Below are positions 1 to 8,177 of a stretch of DNA of 20,445 bases, one piece after another. Source of the DNA: Gymnopilus junonius (lineage: Eukaryota > Basidiomycota > Agaricomycetes > Agaricales > Galerinaceae); the NCBI GenBank assembly GCA_015501075.1, contig JADNYJ010000560.1:1-20445 (forward strand), given 5' to 3'. A program made the translations under genes and the position numbers. Position 1 is the stretch's first letter, and each line of letters starts with the position of its first letter. The notes under the pieces were generated by a model, which saw only the letters and a program-made list of their open reading frames with translations, ran no database searches and was not told the DNA's origin.

Positions 1-191
1 AGCAAGTTCCAGTTAAAGTCACAGTTCAACATCAACCATTCGCATAGCCTTGGCGCGGCATTAGTACTGTCTCCGTATGTTCGTTATCATATTTTCCTAG
101 CCCTCTGACTGGGAACATTGTCTAGTACTGAAGTGGTTTAAGAGTCTTTTACTACCATTACATCTGAGTGCAAATTTTCTCCAAGTTCACC

Positions 192-448
192 ATGCCAAGA
201 AGGTCGAAAGCTCAGAGAGCGCAGTTACTTAACCTGATCAAGGCTCGGAAACTGAAAACACCCAAAGTAGGGAAGATGAGAACTCGACTTAATGAGAGGG
301 AGAAGGAGATGCAGGAGGAGATACAGAACTTGCAGGAAGACATGAACAAGGCGCGAAAGGTGGGAGGCGTTTGAAAGTTGTGCTGTCTACTGCTATCCTT
401 GAGGAGCAGGATGCAAAGGATGGGGCGGACGAGGAGGATGATAAGTAG
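192..448 (+). CDS. Small coiled-coil protein, copy 1 (one apparent frame shift)
   Basis: Function unknown. The ATG at 192 opens a short basic N-terminus (PRRSKAQRAQLL), followed by a Lys/Arg-rich linker and a charged heptad-like stretch (NEREKEMQEEIQNLQEDM) that should form a coiled coil. In the starting frame the ORF stops at 374. A one-base shift near 350 gives an acidic tail (EEQDAKDGADEEDDK) ending at a TAG at 446-448, which looks like the natural C-terminus. Related copies occur at 5906-6118 and 6872-7125. The SKAQRAQL motif of this copy recurs as SRAQRAML in copy 3. No membrane segment or signal peptide is seen. It could be the N-terminal remnant of a larger multicopy protein or of a transposon-encoded protein; nothing here decides. 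Confidence 0.45.
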
Positions 449-879
449 ATCGAGGGATGGATGAGAGAGGATGAGCTTGTCTGGCCAACAGGGATTGACC
501 TAAGGCAGCTGATATTTATAATAGTGTTCGAGAGGTAAGCTAGAAGGCGTTGATAATAATGGCTTGTACTTACTTCATGGCTACGAGTACATTCGAGATT
601 CAGACCACCAAACTCCTACTTACTATTGCTCAAATGATTCTAATAAAGCATGATGACAAGATGCATCATTGACTTCCTGTTGTTTGAGAGGGGCATCGAT
701 GGCGCATGGAGAACACTTTGAACAACCTTTAAGTCGAAACTACACAGAGGTCCACGTATGTATTTAGTAGCAGGACACTTATTTTTGGCACATAGTGAGT
801 GACTCGCGCCGGAGTTATTGACAACACGTGGTCGCGTTAGTCACACATTCCCCCACCCACTGCCTTCCGCATCGCATAC
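449..879. other. Spacer without a recognised gene
   Basis: No convincing coding frame or RNA gene is seen. There is a CACGTG box at about 825-830. The right end grades into the decayed kinase fragment that starts near 880. Confidence 0.5.
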
Positions 880-1468
880 TGTCCTATATGATGTTGCTCA
901 AACACAGATCTTAAATTCTACATCTACGAGTGATGGGAGGAAGTCGAGAAGCCTCTCTTAGCAGCTGTTCTGGTTCTGGTTAGACTGGCTAAGGCGCGGT
1001 GCCGGTAATGATTGGGGTAGTGAGAGGCTGGTGGCTCAAGGTCCAAGGTCGTATGAGAGAGGAAAGAAGTTGGAGGAGGGTTGAGGATGCGGTTCGTTAC
1101 GGAGCTCGAGGTGCCATAACTTCCCCTTTTGACTTTAGCTATTCTCCTTTGTGAAGTGAACACTTCACTCACAATTTCCTTTTCTTATTCCAGCCCGAAC
1201 GTAACCTCCTCCTAACCCTTCCAACCTCAACCCACCACCGTCCCCTCGCTGTATTGTCTACCAGGTGGGAATTTATTGGCTTGATTAGCACTGCCGTGTA
1301 AGGGATCTTGGTACGGTGTCGCTTTTTTTATGAATATGATTGAAGATAGGACACTCCCGTTTGTCGTTCCAGGCGAGTCACTTGTAAGGAGGATATGGTA
1401 CGAGCTCTGCAAGGCATCTGGGTAGATGCATGGCGTTGGGCATGTGCATCACGAGATCAAGCTTAAGG
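880..1468 (+). pseudogene. Decayed fragment of the Ser/Thr kinase gene at 8178-12010
   Basis: This stretch is collinear with about 10000-10852 of the kinase gene. The part at 880-1130 matches the end of the insert, the VAVK region and the VGFVREVEVLR segment (here MRFVTELEV). The part from 1194 to 1310 matches the exon ending in PGGDLLGLV. The part from 1373 to 1468 matches the ESVLRRIWCELCKAVGWMHG exon over 96 nt without a gap, about three-quarters identical by eye. The intron between the last two (1311-1372) is kept and is 62 nt long, exactly like its counterpart at 10695-10756, so the copy arose from DNA, not mRNA. It is dead: TGA at 1282-1284, a 5-nt loss before the intron, TAG at 1423-1425, and the catalytic HRD motif reads HHE. 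No DFG or C-lobe follows. Confidence 0.85.
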
Positions 1469-1715
1469 ATGCGTTTCAATTGGCACTCACACACACACAA
1501 GATAAGATTTTGACGATTTTTTTCACGAAGGTATGTTTCCTGAGGTTGGAGAACCTTTCCTGCGGTGCATTGGAATTCACCTTGATACGATATCAGTAAT
1601 ATCAAATTTCGCCATCATCAAAGAATGTATTGTTAAGTAATCGTCTACTTGATAGATTTAAGCACCAAGTCGCCCATGTTCTACGTTTCAACACCTCCTA
1701 CCTTGGTCGAAGCAA

Positions 1716-1744
1716 TAGAGGTTATCTGCAACAGGTTTAATCCT
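1716..1744 (+). repeat. Left arm of 29-bp inverted repeat
   Basis: This 29-bp arm is matched by the reverse complement of 2394-2422 at 28 of 29 positions. The single difference is T versus C near position 1738. Both arms, read in their own orientation, encode the peptide EVICNRFNP, so they may be fragments of one coding or mobile sequence. Confidence 0.8.
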
Positions 1745-2393
1745 GAATCGAACGACCGAAATCAACCATCATTTGAGTGCTCCACGAAGCACCACCTCGC
1801 ACCACCCCTCCCCACTTCTCAAGCCAGTTCACTTATATAACTGTGGCTGCCGTGATCATCCCGACTGGGCGATCTGCGTGAGATTCTCGGGTTTAGCTCA
1901 GTTACACCTCTATCAGCGCCGCTCATCGTCTCAGATTAAAATTCTTGGCTTACCGAAACCTATAAAGACGGTCTCGTCGATCAAAAGCCCTCAATTTCTC
2001 TTGTGTGATCCTAAACCCACTCTGTCGAGGATACGCAGTTTCTCGAGAACCTTCGCAAAGTTGCATCATGAAAGTGCCTATCGTGTCATCTGCACCTTCT
2101 GTGCAATGATTCACGCAAGTCACTAGCTCTTCAGCGGTTATTGTAGAGTCCTCAAGAAGAGCAAACAGCGCATTCTTCAGGCTGCGTAGCATTGCGAATG
2201 TGTTCAACAGTGTTGGATATGTTCAAAACTAAGTATAGTACATTGAACCAGAGTGATGACATATTGGAAACTAGTTCACACTCGGTTACCATTATAGGGA
2301 GAATTGGGGCGAACCAGTAGTTGCTTGGAGCGCTCGGGGAGCAACCGGCTCAAGTGCTTCCAGCGAAATCAAAGAAGGTTCCAGCGTGTTTCT

Positions 2394-2422
2394 AGGATTG
2401 AACCTGTTGCAGATAACCTCTA
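2394..2422 (-). repeat. Right arm of 29-bp inverted repeat
   Basis: The reverse complement matches 1716-1744 at 28 of 29 bases. About 650 bp separate the two arms. The weak similarity appears to go slightly beyond the arms at protein level but is lost within some 40 bases. Confidence 0.8.
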
Positions 2423-2716
2423 ATACCGGCGCCACCAGTTCGGACAATTATTTCGAAGTCCTCGGCAATCTTACTTAAAGTTTTACAGATGCAGCGTCTG
2501 TTCGTGTGAAATTGGGCTGCGCGTCTGCGGAAGTTGTACCGACTATGAGCAAACTTGCTTACCATGTGGGACCTATCCCGCTGCTTCCTACGGCGACACG
2601 TAAGAGCATCGCTCAATCGGCAGAGTCTCAGTCCCACGTACAAGCTTCAAACGTCTCGACTCGAATCCTATAATAGGTGACCTCTAGCAGTTGGGGAATC
2701 ATTCTTGTCTTCCTTC

Positions 2717-5006
2717 ATGAGCTATCAGCAAGTATCTATATCGTTTCTGGCTACCATTGGCCTGTATGGAGCCTACAAAGTGGCCAAATTCATCTATTTC
2801 CAATGGACTTCCTTGAATGATCTTCCAGGCCCTGCGAGTACCAGTTTCTTCTACGGAAACATGAAGGATATTTTCAATGCGGTAAGATCAATGCACCGAG
2901 TTACTTCCGGTGGCCAATTGATTTCTTGTAGGAAAACTCGGCTCTATATGACAACTGGGCTGAAAAGTACGGGTCTACACTGAAATTCAAAGCCTTCCTC
3001 CAGGTGGGCATTGATCAACGCTCATTGCTCCTGATCGGCAACACTGAATTTAACACCCCTAGACTAGCCGTCTTTATACCACCGATCTCAAAGCCATCAA
3101 CCATATTCTCATGAATAACTATACTTATCAAAAACCTGAAGGAGCGCGGTACAATCTCTCACAAATATTGGGCAACGGCGTTCTGGTCGTTGAGGAGGAC
3201 AAGCACAAGCAGCAGGTGAGTACAGTTCTTTCGGCAGATCTATAAATATATCTGATTTGCCGATTCTTTCTCAGCGAAAAATAATGGTAAAAGGTCCCGT
3301 CTGTCATTATTAGAAAACTCTCAAACGATTTGCAGAATCCGGCGTTCGGACCTGCTCAAATACGTGAGCTGACTGAGATCTTTGTAGAAAAGTCTATACA
3401 GGTCAGTGTCCGTATTACATTCAGCTGCAACATAGTCCTATCTGATAGGAAATAAGCTGCGGGATACATGGGCAGAAGAATGCAACAAGGGGACTGGACA
3501 AATTGAGGTTCTATCTTGGCTCAGTAAAATGACTTTGGATGTTATTGGATTGGCTGGTATGTTTTGCCTGCCCTGTTGGTAGTGATTATTCTCACTTCAT
3601 AGTCTTTCCGATTAAGGATTCAATTACAAATTCAACGCCTTGGCGAATGAGAAGAACGAATTAAATCGGGCATTTTCAACGATTTTCAGGTCTAGTACAC
3701 GCAGCAGAGTCATTCCTATGCTCAGAGCAGCGTTACCTATATTCCGCTTCCTTGTACGTTTTATTAATGCCATATATGCAACGTTCGATGTAACCTGACG
3801 CAGACTTGCTCAGCCAGCTGCAAGAGATGAGGAAAATAAGATTGCCAATGAGACGATGGCGCGTATTGGCGATCAGCTGTTGAGACAAAGTAAGGCTGGT
3901 ATTTTGGCCAACGAAAAGGAGCACGGAAAAGTGGAAAAGACGGCCTTCAAACAACGGGATCTTCTTTCTTTACTGCTGAGGGCAAACATGTCTACGGATC
4001 TGCCGCCTAGTCAACGTATGACAGATGATGATGTGCTCGCCCGTAAGTTAATCCTGCTTTTGTACATTCCCTAGGACCTGATGGAGCGTTTCCAGAGGTA
4101 CCTACCTTCTTAGTTGCCGGACATGAAACGACCAGGTAAGTTTGGCATAGATAATTTTACCTTCAAATTCCGACTCAGCTCTGGTCAGCACAGCAACGAC
4201 ATGGGCATTATTTGCTTTGACGCAAAATACGGAAGCGCAAACGAAGCTGCGAGAGGAATTGTTCACGATCGGTACGGACAACCCTAACATGGACGAGCTT
4301 AATTCGTTGCCATATCTTGATGCGGTCGTTCGAGAGACTCTCCGTATACATGCACCCGTAGTAATGACAGGGCGGATAGCTGTTCAAGATGATATTCTTC
4401 CGCTTGGTGAGCCCATCAGAGATGTGCATGGCAACCTCTTGGATTCGATTAAGTGGGATAATTTGATATGCTTGACCATTCGTTCTGTTTTCTGAAATTT
4501 CTTTTCCGATCCCACAGGATCAAGAAGGGTCAGTCTGTAATGATTCCTGTGACTGCTATCAACCGGTCAAAGGTCATCTGGGGTGAAGATGCCAAGGAGT
4601 TCAAGTACTTATCACATTCTGTCATGTATTACCACCGACTAACATTCTTTCCTTCTCCAGACCGGAGCGCTGGCAACATGTTCCCGAAGCTGCTGGTGGT
4701 ATTCCCGGAGTGTGGGGTAACTTGATGACCTTCCTGGGCGGACCCCGTGCATGTATTGGTTACAGGTTTTCTCTTGTCGAGTATGCCTTCTTTCAGCCTG
4801 ATTTATTTTCCATTTTGCTAAGGAAGTTGCTGTGTAGGATGAAAGCTCTGTTGTTCACGCTCGTCCGGGCCTTTGAATTTCAACTTGCAGTTCCGGCAGA
4901 CGAAATCATCAAGAAGACAACGATCGTTCAACGTCCTCTTGTCAAATCTGATCCCAAGGGCGGCAGCCGCATGCCGTTGATTCTCAAGCCAGTAAACCTT
5001 GGGTGA
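2717..5006 (+). CDS. Cytochrome P450 monooxygenase, 13 exons
   Basis: This is a haem-thiolate monooxygenase, expected in the ER membrane and working with a P450 reductase; the substrate is unknown. My exon model is 2717-2881, 2932-3003, 3063-3215, 3275-3286, 3336-3401, 3457-3556, 3617-3753, 3814-4042, 4096-4135, 4189-4452, 4518-4604, 4661-4780, 4838-5006. All introns are GT-AG and in phase, giving 537 residues, a usual length. Residues 1-30 contain a hydrophobic anchor, followed by the LPGP hinge. The I-helix motif AGHETT is at about residue 319 (4116-4133), the K-helix ETLR at about 374 (4334-4345), then PERW, and the haem loop [10 protein letters not shown] with the ligand Cys at about 473 (TGT at 4752-4754). 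All diagnostic residues are present and no frame is broken, so it is probably functional. The first ATG in frame is at 2717. The CYP family was not assigned. Confidence 0.95.
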
Positions 5007-5905
5007 ACGGCACCTGACGGACGTTTGCTATTATTTTTTGCATTCAAGTTGGAGATATTGATAATATCAGTTGTTCCGGATCTGATCCACATTTACTCCG
5101 TTTTACCGTGGCCTTCTAGGTCTTTGATACTGGTACCCCACTGCTATTTTCTTTTCAGCTCTATATGTCTCCTGTTTTTTGTTTTTCAATCTCATATTTT
5201 GGCATTTGCATACACTATATACTTAAGCAGATGTTGCGAATTCGCGTACATCCTTTATGCTTTACAATACAAAGAACAGGTGAAATATTGGTCAAGACAA
5301 TGCATTTCAGAAAGCAGGATCAATTTTCAAGTTTAGATGTGGTAGAAAGAATTTTTGTAAAGTCTGAGTATGTGTAAGTTCCTAGTTCAATATACCTTAG
5401 CTCGTATTCGAGGATCTGTCAAAGACAACCCAGCATTGGACGAAAATTGTAATTGAGTCGCACAGTGATATATCCCAATATTCAATGCACTAGCGCTGCA
5501 GACAAAACTTGAAGTTCGAATTATTAGCGCCTTTTCTTGAGCTAAAAATACCGATCAACTTGGTGAGCAGAGAGTACTTAGTAATTCAAACATTCATACT
5601 TAACTCAATTCAACCTTGACGCAACTCGAAGCTTGGAGGCCCTCGATTTATGGGGACAGTCGCCGGCAGCGTTAGAGCATGAGGTTGTTTGGAGGTTATA
5701 TTACACCATAACAGCAGTGGAGGACTGAACTGCACAGCGTGACTGTTTCGGACTTGATACCTCAGCGACCCGCCGAGGACTACACCTTAATCTACAATAC
5801 CCCAAACACTTTCACTATATTATCAACATGTCAGCGCCCTCATCTTCACTCCAACCATAGGCCGCCAGGACAGTAACAGCTTGAAGGCAAAGTCAGGCCA
5901 TGTAG
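5007..5905. other. P450 3' region and spacer
   Basis: The first 400 bases are T-rich with only chance ORFs rich in Phe, Leu and Ile, as expected of a 3'UTR and terminator region. From about 5400 on no gene is recognised. An ATG at 5828 opens ten codons (MSAPSSSLQP) before a stop; it may be the decayed start of coiled-coil copy 2. Confidence 0.5.
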
Positions 5906-6118
5906 CACCTAAACTCGAAACCATCCCAACTAAATGCTCAGGAAGCAAAAAAGGCGCACGATAATCGTATTGAGAATATGGAGAGGGAGATAAAGAAAAT
6001 GCAGGAGGTCTTAGAGAAGTTGAAGGCAGAGTCGGTTGTGGATGTCGGCGCTGGAGGTGTGTATTGCCAGGATATTGGTATTATACTATATGATGTGGCA
6101 GTGGATAACTTATTATGA
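5906..6118 (+). pseudogene. Coiled-coil ORF, copy 2 (likely degenerate)
   Basis: Function unknown. The frame is open from 5906 (after TAG at 5903-5905) to TGA at 6116-6118. It encodes a charged helix (RIENMEREIKKMQEVLEKLK) closely resembling copies 1 and 3. The only Met near the start of the helix is inside it, at 5978. A better start, ATG at 5828, is in another frame and stops after ten codons, so the N-terminus is either spliced on or broken. The basic SxAQRA motif of the other two copies is not recognisable. I treat it as a fragment. Confidence 0.45.
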
Positions 6119-6855
6119 ACTGAATAGGGAATGTAAATGAAAAATGCGCCAGGTTGCCATGGAGGAGAGGAAAGCTGAGAGAAAGCACCGTCATGGTACT
6201 GCCTAGGTTTCAAGCTCTCTGGAGTCTCCTTCCATTGGCAGCCATGTGTTTGCCTGTCGGCCTCAGGCTTCAGTTTCAAGTTTCAAGTTATCCCTTCGTC
6301 ATTTATTGGAAGTTTATCGTTGCTATTTTCATGTTATCGTCGTTCTCGTTTGTTATTTGTCATTCGTCGTTCCCATTTGCTTTGTTATCGTATTGCTTTT
6401 TCTTTTCTTCGTACTTGGACCGGGATATACTTACTGCACTAACAGCTTGAATACATGTCTATAAATTTATCGTGCTCTATGTTGCCACGAATCGCGGTTC
6501 AACTTCGAGGTTGTGACCGACGCGTCTTGTATCCACGTGCTATAACGGAGACGCGTTTCGCTTCTCATGTCCGGGACTCCCGACGCGTGTTGCTACTGCG
6601 ATGCATTTCACTATTAAACCACCTCCCTACAATCAACTAATCACGTCAATTAACGTGTTCCTAAATATTTTACGTGTACGCCTCCCTCGCACTATCTACT
6701 TTTCTCTCTGATTCTGATGAAACTCACACTGTATCTATTATCCTCTGACAGTGCATTTATATCTGGTCTAAATCAAGAGACCTAGTCGAGTTCAAAACCG
6801 ATAATCGCCACCATACATTGACAACCTTCAACCCTTGACTTGAAACTATCGAAAT
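6119..6855. other. Spacer with a cluster of ACGCGT boxes
   Basis: No gene is recognised. T-rich sequence at 6290-6420 yields hydrophobic chance ORFs. The notable content is the set of three ACGCGT boxes at 6520-6588, described separately. Confidence 0.5.
6520..6588. promoter_or_regulatory. Three ACGCGT boxes spaced 31 and 32 bp
   Basis: ACGCGT occurs at 6520-6525, 6551-6556 and 6583-6588, each preceded by G. A CACGTG box lies between the first two, at 6534-6539. ACGCGT is the core of the MluI cell-cycle box bound by fungal MBF-type factors; binding here is inference. The nearest downstream ORF on the plus strand is coiled-coil copy 3 at 6872. Confidence 0.4.
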
Positions 6856-6871
6856 TTGCCATCCATCCATC

Positions 6872-7125
6872 ATGCCCCACACCTACAAACTCCACCAAAA
6901 AGGCCCCTCCCGTGCACAGAGAGCGATGCTTGTGAGGTTACACCAATCGCAAAGTTGAAGTCAGATATAATAAAGAGTAAGATTGAGAAGAAGGAAAGGG
7001 AGGTGCAGGAGATATTGGAGGAGTTGGATAGGTTAAGGGCAGAGTTGGAGGAGGTGCTCAATGGGAAGGAGGTTGCTGTTGAGATGGGGATGAGAGGGAT
7101 GGTGAGGTGGGAGAAAAGGAAGTAG
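6872..7125 (+). CDS. Small coiled-coil protein, copy 3 (frame shifted)
   Basis: Function unknown. The ATG at 6872 follows a CCATC repeat and starts MPHTYKLHQKGPSRAQRAML, whose SRAQRAML matches SKAQRAQL of copy 1. This frame stops near 6956. The frame open from 6856 to 7125 carries the coiled coil (SKIEKKEREVQEILEELDRL). A one-base shift between about 6920 and 6955 is therefore needed to join the two halves. After the helix, a third frame is acidic up to about 7200 and may be the true tail, like the acidic tail of copy 1. Because the start, the motif and the helix are all kept, this is the best-preserved copy in layout, but as it stands it cannot be translated whole. A short intron is possible but no good donor was seen. 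Confidence 0.4.
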
Positions 7126-8177
7126 GTGAGGAGGGTGAACTAGATAGGATGAGAATGAGGAGGAAGGTGTTGAAGGCGGAAAGGTCAGAGAAAAAGATCC
7201 CGGTGATAGGTGAGGTTTCTTGATTATTTTTTATTATTCAATCGAGAAGCATGGGACTGATGCTGATAAATCTAATTTGTATGCGTATTTAAGTGAACCT
7301 AAGTTGGAGTAAATCCGAAGAGAGGATGAACTTGCATAATTCCGAGGTGATGCGCAGGATTGCGTTTCGGTTCAGGACCTCGGGCCTCAGGTAATTAGGT
7401 TACTCTTATCATGATGCCATTAACACGCATGGTTATTACAACCCGGACCTGGAAATGCATGACAGAACATGCTTCAATACATGCATGCATGCTGCGCTTA
7501 GTCATTTATGAGATGGAGCATTGGCTACTTAAAATGAGAGAAGCAGTTTCATATGACTGCGGACCATAGTAGATAGCGGACTGCGCGTTAGACACTCAAT
7601 ATTGTTAGAATGCAGACAGAGAGAGGGCGCTTTGCAGAGGATTGGAAAGTGAATGCAAATAGATAACTGATCTTATATGCCAGGCGTTATGTAAACGTTT
7701 AAACGATCAGTTCCCATCATCGGTGTGGCGCATGGTCCCTGATTTGGGATTCAGGCACGGAGGAAGCCGAGCGCTTGCGATCGCCAAGGCTTGGACAGGC
7801 GTCTGCGATTGAAAGACGGTTGGGACGCTGAATGTTTTCAGGTAGAGGTGGGGTTAATCCGACTGCTACGGAGAAGGTCGCATTATCGGAGCCAGAGAGG
7901 TGTTGACGGCACCTCCTATGCCTGGACCGTTCAGGCACCGGACGGGTCAAGCTTGAGAGAGAAGTTTGCTAGCTCGAAGATTTGTTCGATTGTACTGGGA
8001 TGTGCACGTTCGCAGCTATTAGTATACGATGCTGCTGTGAATGATCCAAGGAATGACCGATGATGTGGACGAGGTGAGTCAAGGAGAATGAGGGGCTGGG
8101 CGTGTGAACGGACGCGTGACTCGAGTGGTAAGTGAGAGCAGTTGTCGCCTTTGACCGTTCCGCGGTGGTCCAACACC
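7126..8177. other. Spacer upstream of the kinase gene
   Basis: No recognised gene. ORFs of 75-90 codons on both strands at 7717-8180 overlap one another in conflicting frames and have no recognisable motif. One ACGCGT box lies at 8112-8117, about 60 bp before the kinase ATG. Confidence 0.45.

Larger units (their letters stand above)
1469..2716. other. Intergenic region with an inverted repeat and no clear gene
   Basis: Several ORFs of 60-120 codons exist on both strands, but none is convincing and they overlap in conflicting frames. The only clear structure is the 29-bp inverted repeat at 1716-1744 and 2394-2422. The right end is the presumed promoter of the P450 gene; no clear TATA box was identified. 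Confidence 0.5.

Noticed and set aside
1950..2207. 85-codon minus-strand ORF between the inverted repeat arms
   Set aside because: No motif, and it overlaps a longer plus-strand ORF; cannot be told from chance.
2610..2680. tRNA-like A-box (GCTCAATCGGCAGAG) and B-box (GACTCGAATCC)
   Set aside because: The D-arm pairs, but the T-stem, anticodon stem and acceptor stem do not. At most this is a decayed tRNA or SINE-like relic.
5025..5336. 103-codon plus-strand ORF after the P450 gene
   Set aside because: Hydrophobic sequence from T-rich DNA directly after the P450 stop; best explained as 3'UTR.
7717..8063. ORFs on both strands upstream of the kinase
   Set aside because: Mutually overlapping, no motif; probably chance in moderately GC-rich sequence.
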